This document shows, piece by piece, positions 48,533-64,000 of a stretch of DNA of 64,000 nt (positions are counted from its first letter, which is position 1; each line of letters starts with the position of its first letter). Source of the stretch: Physcomitrium patens (taxonomy: Eukaryota; Streptophyta; Bryopsida; Funariales; Funariaceae). The DNA is taken from contig NC_037270.1 of the NCBI RefSeq assembly GCF_000002425.4, forward strand, positions 9,162,494-9,226,493, in the 5' to 3' direction. The translations under genes were made by a program, and so were the position numbers. The notes under the pieces were generated by a model. It ran no database searches. It was given only the letters and a program-made list of their open reading frames with translations, and was not told where the DNA came from.

Positions 48533-49680
48533 ATGTCTAAGTGGAGTATAGATTCAGGTACTACTAAGCACATGATATTATATAAGTATTCATTTGATAC
48601 TTATGAAGCAATTCTAGCAACAAAAATATGGTTGGGAGATAATGGCATGGTGCAAACCATTGGAATTGGCTCTATTGTGGTAGAGATTGTGGTGAAGAAC
48701 CAAATCAAGAGGATTAGATTGAAAGAAGTCTTATATGTGTCAAAGATGAAGAACCTTTTTTTAGTCAACAAACTTGTATCATATGGTTGTAAAGTTCAAT
48801 TTGACATGGATGAGTGTTTTGTAAAGATATTAAGTAGACAACATGTTGCCAAAGGCCATAGACATGGCAACCTCTACTTCATCAATTGTAAGAAGGTGAA
48901 TGGAATTGAAGTGGTGGCATATGCTGATTTTTCACAAAATCAAGATAAATTTGAAATTTGGCATCAACAACTTGGTCATTTGAATGCCAAAAGTATGAAG
49001 GAGCTCTAATCTATGGTAAGTAGCTTGGATCTTGGTCAATTCAGCCACAATGCTATAACACTTACTTGTGAAGGTTGTATCTAAGGCAAACAACAAAGGG
49101 CTTTATTTTCAAGTAGAATTGCAACACATGCAAGAAAATTATTGGAGATGATTTTTTTTGATGTTTTTGGACGAATAAAGATACCATCAATTAGAGGAGG
49201 AAGTTTCTTTGTCATATTTATTGATGATTTTTCAAAAAAGGTGTGGATATACATCATTAAAACCAAGAGTGAGTATTTCTCAAGGTTCAAAGAATTTAAG
49301 GCACTTATGGAGAAGCAATGTAAGTACAAGATGAAAGTATTGTACATGGATAATGGAGGTAAGTACATATCAAAGCATTTTGATGAATTTTTAAAAAATC
49401 AAGGTATTACAAGACAAACCTCTATTCCTTACACTCTACAATAAAATAGAGTTGCTGAAAGAGAAAATTGTACCATTGTAGAGATGGCAAGGAGTATGCT
49501 TCATGCACAAAATCTTGGGCATGAATATTGGATAGAAGCTGTGGTCAATGCAGTGTATACAAAGAATAGATGTCCAATAAGTGACTCACATCAATGACTT
49601 CATAAGAAGCTTGGAGTGGCAAAAAACCTTGTATTTTATACTTTAGGATCTTTGGATGCATTGCTTATGTAAAGAAACTA
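48533..49680 (+). pseudogene. Copia 1 protease and integrase remnant
   Basis: Protease: WSIDSGTTKHM holds the Asp-Ser-Gly active site. Pre-integrase zinc region: IWHQQLGHLNAKSM, then CEGC. Integrase core: the three catalytic acids appear as MIFFDVFG, LYMDNGGKY and RVAERENC. Stops at about 49007, 49081, 49441 and 49597 disable it. Confidence 0.85.
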
Positions 49681-49686
49681 GATTAC

Positions 49687-51696
49687 ATGAGGTCCAAACT
49701 TGATGCAAAAGGAACAAAATGTGTATTTGTTGGATATTGTGAAGGTACAAAAGCATATAAGCTCATATATTTAGAAACCAAGAAAATCGTTAAAAGTCGT
49801 GATGTAGAGTTTTTGGAGCACAAGAGTGATTTTGAACATTTGGAGATGTGTCCAAGTAGAAATAATGGTGTGTTTGTAGACACATCTTTAAATCCAACAA
49901 TGAAAGAAAAAGAAAAAGAAGAAGATGATAGTGAAGATAGTAGAATCTCAAATTAAGATGAAGAACCAAAGAAGGTAGATCATGAAGTGCCTATAATTGC
50001 TAAAATCAGCAATGAAGACAATCAAGATGTTGAAGATAATAATAGTGATGAGAAGTATTAACCTTTAAGTGTAAAGAGACAAGTTTTAAGAAAAAAAAAG
50101 ATTGTAAGAGCTATTGGAGTGTATGAAGGTGAATCTTCATGAAGTGAAAGGAGATATTCTTTAAGAGATCGAAAACAACTTGGTAAATAGTAGAAGAATC
50201 ACATCTTTTCTCAAGTGAGTAAAGAACATACCAATGTTGCACTCCTTGCTAATTTATTGAGTTTGTGTCATGCAATGAAGTCCACGGATGCTATGAAGTG
50301 GAAGAATACCATGGAAGAAAAGTACAAATCACTCATAGAAAATGGAACATGCGAATTGATTCAATTTCCATCAAATCAATCTTCAATTGGTTGTAAGTGG
50401 GTGTTTAGAACCATAAAAGATGCACTGGACAATTTTATGAAATACAATACTAAGTTGGTTGCTAAAAGATACTCACAAGTTGTTGGAGTTGATTTCAATG
50501 AGATATTTGTTTCCATGGCCAAATTCACTACTATTAGAACTATTATGGCAATTGAGGCAGCAATAGACTTTGAGATATATCAAATGGATGCAAAGATGGC
50601 TTTTTTGAATGAAAAGTTAGAAGAAGACATCTACATGGATCAACCTCAAGGATTTGTTGAAGATAGCAAATAAGACTTTGTTTGTAAATTGAAGAAATCC
50701 TTGTATGGGCTCAAGCAATCTCCAAGGATATGGTACCAATGTATTGATACATTGTTTGTGAATGAAAAGTTTATAAGGAATAAAACTGATCATTCTTTAA
50801 ATGTGATGCAATCAAATGAGTTCATATTCATTGTCATCTTCTATGTTGATGATTTGATCATCTCATCCATTACTATAAAGATGATGAATTGATTGAAGGA
50901 AAAGTTAGAAAAAGAGTATGAGATGAGTGATTTGGGAGAGCTTCACTATTTTTTAGGAGTAGAATTTGTAAAAGATCATGCTAAGAAGACCATTGCAATG
51001 AGCCAAAATAAGTACATTGAAGAGGTGTTGAAACGATTCAACATAGAAGAGTGTAAGCCTATTGGAACACCTTTGGAGGCCAATTTGAAGTTGATGAAGC
51101 TCACGGAAGAAAAGTTTGCTAAAGTTGAAGGACAAATACAAGGTATTCCATACAAGGTAGTAGTGGGCTCACTAATATATATAATGGTTGATACAAGGGT
51201 GGATCTTGCATATGCAGTGAGTGTTGTGAGCCAACACATATCAAAGGTTGAACTAATCCATTAGGCAACTATCAAAAAGATCATGAGAAGTTCAACAATA
51301 GGATATGTATTCTTTATTAGAGTGGAAGAAATTTCATGGAATTACAAAAGACAATCAACTATTGTAAGGTCAATAATGGAGGCAGAGTACATAGCAACAA
51401 GTCATGGTACAATAGAAGCAATATGCCTAAGATAACTTTTAGACGATATTAGAGTAGTACAAATGGAAGCAACTCCAATGAAATTTGACAATCAAGGATG
51501 TCTTGCTTTTGCTAAGAATCCAAAGCATCATTCAAGGATTAAATACATTGACATTCAACATTACTTTATACAAGAGAATATTGAAATAGGAATAATTGAT
51601 ATGAAGTATTGTGCAATGGAAGACATGCTTGTTGATTTGTTGACAAAGGCATTAGTAAAAGATAGACATCATGTGTTGACAAAGGCTTTAGGATAG
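49687..51696 (+). pseudogene. Copia 1 reverse transcriptase and RNase H remnant
   Basis: Starts with the integrase C-terminal linker (KCVFVGYCEGTKAYKL). RT motifs follow: CKWVFRTIKDA, YQMDAKMAFLNEKLEEDIYM, KSLYGLKQSPRIWYQ and the FYVDDLIIS active site near 50845. The RT tail is MSDLGELHYFLGVEF; RNase H shows SIMEAEYIA, FDNQGCLAFAKNPKHHSR and a tail LVDLLTKAL. About 110 bp between ATIKKIMR and STIGYVFF is deleted relative to element 2. Several stops are present. Confidence 0.85.
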
Positions 51697-51726
51697 AAAG
51701 CCCCTTAACCAGTAGCAAAGTCGGAG

Positions 51727-52199
51727 TATTGAAGTAAGTAAGTAAAAGTAGAATAAGTTATATAATAAAAAATATTATCTTAAGTAAGTTACTAACGGTC
51801 AAAGGATTGACTCTTGGTGCATGGAAAGGACATCCTATGGATATAAGACTAGACTATATGGACCAAGAATCAAAATCAAGAGAATAAAGTATAAACTAAA
51901 AAATATCCAAAGACTAAATAAGAGTAATTAGTATTTGGTATAGGATACTCTTGTGGTTAGTAAGACGCCAAAGGATCCAAAGACCATAGGATACCTTCGA
52001 GGTATGTTAGATGCCAAAGGATCTTAAAACCTAGGATCATGTGTGTAAAAGTGAAAGAGTGGAAGTTGTCTTATAAGGCAGCAACCACAATTCATAAGTA
52101 TTGGATGTTAGAAGTAAGAAATAACTTACTCTATATTCTTTTTAAGTGCAACCTTGTTGATGTTATGTATTGTGACTTCAAAGTTCTATTTCTTCAATA
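51727..52199 (+). mobile_element. 3' LTR of Copia element 1
   Basis: 473 bp, TATTGAAG...CTTCAATA, an exact 8-bp terminal inverted repeat, followed directly by the TGAAT target duplication. Confidence 0.85.
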
Positions 52200-52204
52200 T
52201 GAAT
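52200..52204 (+). other. Target-site duplication of Copia element, right copy
   Basis: TGAAT, matching 46800-46804. Confidence 0.85.
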
Positions 52205-52760
52205 CATCTAAGGATATTATATTGGATATGAGAACTCAATTTATACTAAGATTTTGGAAAATACTTTTCAAGATTTTAAAGATAGATATAAAACTATCTT
52301 TGGCTTTTTATCTATAAATTAATAGATAAATATAGCATATAAATTAATTTTTGGTTTAATATTTGAAATATACCATCAACTACCAATAAGATGATTGGAT
52401 AATTTTTTTATCATTGATAAAGTTTGCTTATAATAATATGATACATTCTTCTATGCAAATCCATCCCATATTTCATGAGTCTCTTTTGGAGCCATACAAG
52501 ATAGTGAATATCTTAGAAAGAAGATAAATACCACCGCCTCTTATAGAACTACATAATAATTAAGAATTTGAGGTAGAAGAAATCTTAGATTCAAGGCAGC
52601 AATGATTTAGGTTGAAATATCTTATTCATTGGTATGGATACAATATTAGCAAATACACGTAAGAGCCATCAAAAAACCTTATAAATGTAATAGAAAAGAT
52701 TAAAGATTTTTATCAACAACATCCATCAAAATAAAGATGAAGGATAGCAAACCTTTGGTA
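52205..52760 (+). pseudogene. Ty3/Gypsy chromovirus remnant, 3' part: integrase end and chromodomain
   Basis: Continues the integrase core interrupted at 46804: SKDIILDMRTQFILRFWKIL (normally Ser-Asp-Arg-Gly-Thr-Gln-Phe, here mutated), then LIKFAYNNMIHSSM. A chromodomain follows (FEVEEILDS, LKYLIHWYGYN, EPSKNLINVIEKI), which places the element among the chromoviruses. Confidence 0.82.
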
Positions 52761-53319
52761 TGAAAGAAATACAATTTAAGGAAGATTGTATTCCACCTTC
52801 TATCCTTGTTTGTAATTTATGTATAATTGTGGCATTATGGAGATAAAGAACCAATAGTCAATAGATTCAACTCAACTGCCATCATTTGTTGACTTATCAA
52901 ATGAGATATTGCAATTATTATAACTTTCAAGATGACATAATAGGAATAAAGACTTTCAAGAGCAACATGCTCTTCTTCAAATAGATGGCAAGATATAATG
53001 TATTTTATATTATGGCTTAGGAAGAGAGTCTTGATGTTTGGTGATTTTATTGGAGGTAGGAACAACTCTTAATGGTGTTATAAATATTTTTTTTGAAAGA
53101 AGTTATGAAAGTTTCAACAATGATTAAATAAGAGGATGGTCTTCTTGCCTTAAAATGAGACATTATCGATGGCTAAGAAGGCATATCAATTATTTTCAAA
53201 AAGAACAAAGATTAAAATATGTAGCAAATATAATTTGCTACATTTTAGACTTCTTTGATATGTGATCACTACTTCTTGTGGAACTCATTCTTAAAATAGA
53301 AGATAATATCATATATATG
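52761..53319. other. AT-rich DNA 3' of the Gypsy remnant
   Basis: Probably the end of the Gypsy element, including its 3' non-coding part. No clear LTR boundary could be set by eye. Confidence 0.4.
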
Positions 53320-53770
53320 TATTTATTGTAATTATTATTTAAGTAATATGAATAGATAAAAGTAGGTAAAATAGATTAATTATATAATATCTTTTAGGAA
53401 AACTTCTTAAAAACTTCATAGATTTTGTTTTGACTTTACACATATTTGTAGTTGATTAATAGATTAGAAATTTGGTCAATATATTGATCATGTGCCACAC
53501 ATATTGGTAGCTTACAAAACAAGCTAACTACACGGTACCTATATAGCAAACTTGCCTTGTAAGTCAAAATATGTGTTGTGTAAAGTCAACATGTTTTGAA
53601 GGTCCTATAGAATATTGTTACATAGCTCTTAGGTAGATAGTATATATAGAGGCATTAGTGAAGTCTTCTTCATACTTATGAATTATTTTCTTATTTTTAG
53701 TCTATTTTAAGATTCTATAGTTTTTTATCTTTTGGTAATAGCTATTCTAATTTCTTTTTAATATATATAA
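53320..53770 (+). mobile_element. LTR-like dispersed repeat, copy 3
   Basis: Ordered similarity to 8400-8825 and to the reverse complement of 37270-37700, including tagattagaaatttgg, gtatatatagaggca and taatagctattctaatttc. It ends just before the truncated Copia element 2 begins. It is not similar to the Copia LTRs. Confidence 0.6.
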
Positions 53771-53845
53771 TTTTTTAATTTTATTTCATCATATTTCTTT
53801 TAAAAAGTCTCACTTATTTATTTTCTTTCATTAAATTTTTGTCTT

Positions 53846-56383
53846 TAACACAAGATTGTATGATGTCCAAACTTAATGTAAAAAGTATAAAATATGAATT
53901 TATTAGATATTATGAAGGTACTAAGGCATGTAAGCTTATGTATTTAGAAACCAAAAAGATCATTAAGAATCATGGAGTAGAATTTTTGGAGCATAAGAGT
54001 ATTTGTGAATACTTGGAAATGTGTCCAAGTATGAATAATGGTATGTTTGTGGATACATCTTCAATTCCAATAAAAAAAGAAAAAAAAGATGAAAAAAATG
54101 AAGATGGTAGAAGTATAAGTGAAGATAAAGAGCCAATAAAGATAGATCAAAGTGTCTATAATTACTAGAACAAGCAATAAAGACAATCAAGATGTTGAAG
54201 ATAATGATGATGAGGAGTATCAACCATTAATTGTGAAGAAACAAGCTTTAAGAAAAAAGGAGGTTGCAAGAGACCTTGGAATGCAAGAAGATGAATCTTT
54301 ATCAAATAAAAAGATATATCTTTTGAGAGTTAGAAAATGATTTGATAATTGGTGGATGAATCACATTTTTTTTCAAATAAATAAAGAATATATCAATGCT
54401 ACATTCCTTGCTAATCCATTGATTTTGTGTGATGCAATAAAGTCCACAAATATTATGAAATAGAAGAATGTCATGAAAGAAGAATACAAATTAGTCATGA
54501 ATAATGGAATATAGGAATTGATTAAATTCTACCAAATCAATCTTCAATTGATTGTAAGTAGGTATTTAGAATCAAGAAGGATGCAATAGGTAATATTATG
54601 AAATACAAGGCTAAATTTATTACCAAAGGCTACTAATAAGTTATTCATATTGATTTCAATGAGACATTTGCTTCTGTGGCCAAATTCAACATCATTAGAA
54701 TTATTATGGTAATTGGAGCAGCAATGGACTTAGAGATGCATCAAATGAATGTGAAGATTGCTTTCTTAAATAGAAGATTTAAAAAAGACATATATATGTA
54801 TATATATAGATCAACCTCAAGGATTTTTTAAAGAAGGTAAACAACACCTTGTTTGTAAGTTGAAGAAATCTTTGTATAGGCTCAAGCAATCATCAAGGCC
54901 ATGGTATCAATGTACTTACATATTCTTCTGAAATGAAGGATTTAAAAGAAATAAGGTTGATCATTCCATGTATGTCATGCAATAAAGTGAATTCATATTA
55001 ATTATCATCTTCTATATTGATGATTTGATCATCTTAATCAAGACATTAAAGATGATGGATTAATTGAAGATAAAGTTAGAAAAGAGGTATGAGATGAGTG
55101 ATTTGAAAGAGCTTGACTATTGTTTAAGAGTGGAATTTGTGAGAAATTGTATTAAAAAGACCATTAGAATGAACCAAAGTAAGTATATTGAAGAGATGTT
55201 GAAACAATTCAACATGAAAGAATCTGAGTCTATGGATACACCTTTGGAGGCCAATTTGAAGTTGATGAAGCTTACAAATCAAGAGTTTGTTGAAATTGAA
55301 GGTCAAATGTAAGGTATTCCATACAAGGGAGTAGTGGACTTATTTATTTATGTAATAGTTGGCACAAGAGTGAATCTTGCATATATAATGAGTGTTGTGA
55401 GCCAATATATGTCAAAAGTTGGATCAATTCATTATGCAACTATTAAATGGATCATGAGGTACTTAAAAGACACTTTGCATTTAAAATTGTACCTTGGAAG
55501 TGATAACATTACTTTGCATGGTTATTGTGATGTGAATTTGGCTAGAAATACAAACGATAGAAGGTCAACAATGGAATATATTTTATTTTTGTTGAAATAG
55601 AAGCTATTTCATGGAATTGTAAGAAACAACCATCAATTGTAAGATCAAGAATGGAGGTGGAGTATATGACAATAAGTTATAGTACAATCGAAGCAATATG
55701 AATAAGACAACTTTTTGAGGATATTGGAATAGTATAAATAGAAGCAACTTCAATGGAATGTAATAATCAAGGATGTCTTGGATTTATAAAGAATCCAAAG
55801 CATCATTCAAAGATCAAACACATTAACATTCAACATCGCTTCATAAGAGAGAAGATTTAAATAGAAGTGATTGATATGAAGTATTATACAACAAAAGACA
55901 TGCTTGCTAATTTGTTGACAAAGGTATTAGTAAAAGATAGACATTACATGTTGATAAAGGCATTAGGATTGAAAGACTTTAACTAATAGCAAAGTAGGAG
56001 TATTAAAGTAAATAAATAAAAATAAAAATAGAATAAGTTACATTATAGAAGATATTACTTTAAATAAGTTGCTATTGGTCAAAGAATTGGCTCTTGGTAT
56101 ATAAGAAGGCCAAGAGATAATTTAGATGAATGGACAAAAGATCTTAAGAGTATAAAAAATATATTAAAAATATATTCTTATAGTAGATAAGATATCAATG
56201 GATAGTTTCAATAGAATGCTTGATGGATGTATTCATCAAAAGATGGAAGTTTTCCATTAGGGCATCAACCAACACCTATAAGTAATGGATATTGGAAGTG
56301 AGAGATATCATATTCCATACTCTCTTTGTGAGCGGCCTTATTGATTTTGTATATTGTCACTTCAAAGTTCTTTTTCTTCAATA
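53846..56383 (+). mobile_element. Copia element 2, same family, 5'-truncated
   Basis: Starts abruptly within the integrase C-terminal linker (KSIKYEFIRYYEGTKACKL), matching 49687 onwards in element 1. It carries degraded RT (QPQGFFKEGKQHL, SLYRLKQSS, FYIDDLIIL, YEMSDLKELDYCL), RNase H (KWIMRYLKDTLHLKLYL, then NNQGCLGFIKNPKHHS) and a 3' LTR. It lacks everything 5' of the linker. It retains the RNase H segment that element 1 has lost. Stops throughout. Confidence 0.8.
56001..56383 (+). mobile_element. 3' LTR of Copia element 2
   Basis: About 383 bp, TATTAAAG...CTTCAATA, shorter than the element 1 LTRs through internal deletions but collinear with them. It supports the non-canonical termini of this family. 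Confidence 0.75.
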
Positions 56384-58757
56384 CCAATTAATAATAAGCT
56401 GACCATCAATTATATAGAAGAAAAATGACAGCTTACCACACTTTAATCTACTTTTGAATACAAGCCAATAAAAGAAAATAAAAAAATAAAAAATAAAAAA
56501 TCCTTAAAGAAAGGTTTTGAGAAAATCTAAAGAGCGTAAGATTATACACCATTAACAATAAGATCAAAGGATGTTCACAACTTCAAAAAATTGTGTAAGA
56601 ATGGAGAGGGAATGGATTTAAATATATTTCCTTTCCAACAGATTCCAAACAACTCCATAAACCAATGCCAATAGTAACCTCAAAACATAATACTATAATA
56701 CGATGTAATAAGTTAGGCATGACGATAATGGAAACAAGTCTATTGACGATGAGTGAGAAGTGTGCTCAAAGTTGGGAAAAAAAGAGGAACTGATGAGCCT
56801 CTATTAGTAACAGAAGGTGGAGCCTTCATCTCCCCCACCTCTCGATGGCTTAAATCTCTGTGAAGGGCTATAGCTCTATTTTCAGTTCACAATTTAGCAG
56901 TTGGCTTGCATTAAAGCATGCCATGGGTACACACAATTCACGTACTCAACTATTGTCTTAGTTTTAATCTGTGCATTGTGTTAAGAAAGTTTGGTCAGGT
57001 CACATGAGCTCGGAATGCTATTTCGATAAACTTAGTTTCTCTTACGGGCACCAAGAAAGTTGACCACGCATGTAACTGTAGATAGAATACGAATACAAAA
57101 CTTTACATATGCCCTTGTGCAGATAAAAATAGAAACTGCACACACAAGCAGAGGAAATGAATGAACAGAGAAAAAATATTCAAACAGTAGAAAACACAAT
57201 TGAATTTAATGCCTATACAATCCGATTAGGATTTTAGGATAAAAAATCAAAAATTACACAACAGAGTCAGAGATATTTATTTTTTGTGTCTACAATTAAG
57301 CATTTCAATCCTTTACATAATCTTTTGTACATGCAGCAAGATAATTGGTTCCGTTTCCAGCAGAATACAGAATACAATACACGAGTCATTTCCCCAACTT
57401 AGGCACCATAGCAGCCCAACTTAACGCTGCACCTAGCTGGGATGCAATGGTTCGACGTTCCGAGTAGCACTGCTGGGGACCAGCAAGGATTTTCTCCTTG
57501 AAAAGTTTACTCTTTCTCGTTCTGTTTGTCAAAATAATCAGATGAAACAATATTGTTAGGCGTGAGGTTGAATCCACGATATGAAAGTGGTTTAATTTCT
57601 ACAAATATATTTCACCCTTAATATCTCTGAAGGGTACAGACGGTTTTATCAAAAACTTTACAGGAATCATGAATCTAACAATAGGACCATCTGTGCGGTA
57701 CAATTTGAGAACCATTCAGACAGTGATGACCAACTGGAACATCCAGTACAACATCAGAGAAATGCCGCCAATTAAAGTGCTGAAAAGTGACTATCACAGA
57801 TCCTCCAAAAGAGATGCAAAACTGCAAAAAATCAAATAAATGATTCACAAAACAGAATAATGAAAGCCATTGTGTTCATACAATGCACAGAAAAATGCAC
57901 ACAACAACAGATGTCTTGTACCAAACTCCAGGACCTCAGTTTTCCCAGAAACTAATCAAAATAAATCTGCTACGTACAGTCAGCCCAGCTTTCTCCAAAT
58001 AAGAATGTAAAGAATCAGAGGTTTTTAATTAACCTGGGGCGAACAATGCTAAACCTCACGGAATTCATTTAAATTGAGATATTATTATTATTATGGATTA
58101 AGAATCAAAAGTAAAAAAATCAAAAAATTGTGGGGAAATTTGTTCTATAATGAGTAAGTATAAAATGAAGAGAAATGCAGTATAAATAAACCAAAATTCA
58201 CTGAAGTAGAAACCTCAACTGAATGCGCCTCAAGTCTGAAGAAATAGACAACCCAAAATGGTTATGAATTAGACAAAGAAGAACCGGTATACCCCATGGC
58301 CATTTTGCAACAAATCACAAGACTGGCCAGCAGCAGTTAAAAAACTGCAAAACATTTCTGCTGACAACCTTCAACCTCGGCTATCGGAGGTTGACTGGTA
58401 CCACACTACCATCGACCGGATCTAAAGCATCACTGAAGCCTCAACGTGATGTCGTACACAAGGAATGGGGTTGAATACTTGCTCAAAGTACTCAAATAAT
58501 ACTTAGCTAATAGAAAAACAACTGCCCTGTGTCATTCTCCAAACTATCAGCTGAAAAGATCTAATGGTTAAAATAAGAGACTTTATACAGGAGACAAAAC
58601 GAGCCCCAAAAACCCTCTACTCCAAAAGAAGCAAAGCCGTACCTCCCAGAAGCATAAGTAGAGTACAGTCCTAACGATAAGAACTAAAGGGTTTTAATCA
58701 ACAAGGCCTTGGGTTCCATAATTAAATGTTATTAATTTAAGCGGTATCGGGTTGATA
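56384..58757. other. Intergenic DNA and hexokinase 3' flank
   Basis: AT-rich to about 56700, then gene-like composition. Part is presumably hexokinase 3' UTR. A minus-strand frame at 57386-57529 ending in a stop reads like a C-terminal exon (SERRTIASQLGAALSWAAMV) but could not be tied to a gene. Confidence 0.4.
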
Positions 58758-62989
<4,232 letters not shown>

Positions 62990-63351
62990 CTCTCTCCTCC
63001 TCACAAAACTGTTCTCCCTTCCTGCCTTCCTTCCTTCTCTCCTTGCCTCAACTCCAACCCTCACAAAACACTCACCTCCCGCAGATCGCCAATGTATTAC
63101 CCTTCGAATCCTCAAAACATCGACTTCATCGAACGTCAACACTGGAACACGAACCAGTGGCCTTCAACTATGTTTCCCAGCGCTCCAAGCACCAAATTCC
63201 CTCCCGCCAGATTATTATATTTCTGCAATACCTTGCCTGCACTGCATCCGCCATGGCAACCTTCCCTACATTGCCATGGACGTCACTCCGATCGATCCAA
63301 CGCTCCTCTCGCTAACCCGAACTTCGACGCACAGGCAACACAAAACTAATG

Positions 63352-63386
<35 letters not shown>

Positions 63387-63500
63387 ACATGCACACAAAC
63401 ACACACAGACTTCCCAAGACTCAAAGCCCCTCGACGCAGCTGGGAGGGCAACGATTGTTTCCACCCTGACGAAACTTGGAGGCTGTTCGTCTCCGGTTGA
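62990..63500 (-). promoter_or_regulatory. Hexokinase 5' UTR/promoter region
   Basis: Directly upstream of the hexokinase start on the minus strand; pyrimidine-rich on the + strand (tctctctcc, cttccttcct). A 34-base A-run on the + strand (T on the hexokinase strand) lies at 63352-63385. Long + strand frames here lie antisense to exon 1 and its upstream region and show no motif. Confidence 0.4.
63352..63385 (+). repeat. Poly(A) tract, 34 bases
   Basis: Longest homopolymer in the window, about 360 bp upstream of the hexokinase start. Confidence 0.95.
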
Positions 63501-64000
63501 CGGAGTCCGACGATCGTTGAACTCAACGGACGAACGACTTCCGACGTGGCTTGCTCTGGCAGCGGGATCGACCCTTCAAACAGGCAGCCAGGTATTATGG
63601 AGACTCACTCCCATTGTCCTGTTTTTTTTCCTTTGTTTCCTTTTTCTTTCCCCATTTCTGGGTTAGTGTTTTTGTGTTGACTGGTGATGTTGAGATGGAC
63701 CCCTAAGACCCAGGTGTGAGAAAGGAACATCCTTGAGATGAAGGGGCACATGAACCATCCTTCCCCTTTTTTAATTTATTTTTAATTTTGTGCATTGTCT
63801 TCACCTTTATTCTTGTTCCCAATCTCTCTGCATGTATCATATTTGTGCAGTTGCAAAGAAGCACATGTTCCCAAATTCATAAGGAACTTTATTGTAGTGA
63901 CCATGTAAGGAGTCCTTTGGTGACAGGAATAGAGACTCCCAGGACACACAATTTTGTGGAAACTTTGTTCCTCTGACTCCCCCCCCCCCTAAAACCAGAG
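63501..64000. other. Window edge, no assigned feature
   Basis: Gene-like composition to about 63600 with a donor-like cag|gtatta near 63590 on the + strand; possibly the first exon of a gene continuing beyond the window. An 11-base C run lies at 63979-63989. Confidence 0.3.

Larger units (their letters stand above)
46805..52199 (+). mobile_element. Copia (Ty1) LTR retrotransposon 1, 5.4 kb, inserted in a Gypsy element
   Basis: Two LTRs of about 472 bp flank a degenerate Gag-Pol in the order Gag, protease, integrase, RT, RNase H, which defines Copia. A purine-rich stretch (gcaaagtcggag) precedes the 3' LTR as polypurine tract. TGAAT target duplications flank the whole, and the flanking DNA on both sides reads as one interrupted Gypsy integrase. 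The LTRs differ at many positions, so the insertion is not recent. Confidence 0.88.

Overview
The window is nuclear DNA from a land plant. Compact genes with short introns and canonical plant splice sites sit in very AT-rich, TA-microsatellite-laden DNA with decayed transposons. The type of the hexokinase and the overall texture (many long TA runs, Copia/Gypsy/Helitron debris) suggest a bryophyte or another non-seed plant. This placement is an inference; no marker in the window settles it.

Genes I can reconstruct exon by exon: (1) 521-2718 (+), a six-exon short-chain dehydrogenase of the glucose/ribitol dehydrogenase-like family; (2) 24815-26089 (+), an intronless BASS2-like plastid sodium-coupled carboxylate (pyruvate) transporter; (3) 27299-28695 (-), a two-exon four-helix membrane protein with a PGG domain but no ankyrin repeats; (4) 39270-43204 (+), a 12-exon peroxisomal-type NADH-dependent hydroxypyruvate reductase (HPR1-like), whose first intron looks GC-AG and whose main reading frame lacks a peroxisomal SKL end; (5) 58758-62989 (-), an eight-exon hexokinase with an N-terminal membrane anchor. 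Less certain are a two-exon small protein with an IQ-like motif (13270-13862, +), an unassigned terminal exon (14267-14485, -) and a short promoter-proximal exon (15418-15517, +).

Repeat layout: a decayed Helitron (7950-10640, +) is interrupted by an LTR-like repeat. Diverged copies of that repeat occur at about 8400-8825 (+), 37270-37700 (-) and 53320-53770 (+). CCAAT-rich degenerate repeats lie at 11190-12070, and a perfect 85-bp inverted repeat with a 556-bp spacer at 36420-37145. At 45.2-52.8 kb a dead Ty3/Gypsy chromovirus is split by a 5.4-kb Copia element. That element's LTRs have unusual ends (TATTGAAG...CTTCAATA), and it is flanked by a 5-bp target duplication, TGAAT. A second Copia of the same family, 5'-truncated, occupies about 53846-56383.

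The recognised genes all serve central carbon metabolism (sugar phosphorylation, pyruvate transport, photorespiratory hydroxypyruvate reduction, sugar/polyol redox). They lie on both strands with kilobases of repeat between them, so I read this as coincidence rather than a gene cluster. The most novel signals are the non-canonical LTR family, the perfect inverted repeat, the possible alternative SKL exon of the hydroxypyruvate reductase, and the Helitron/LTR nesting.
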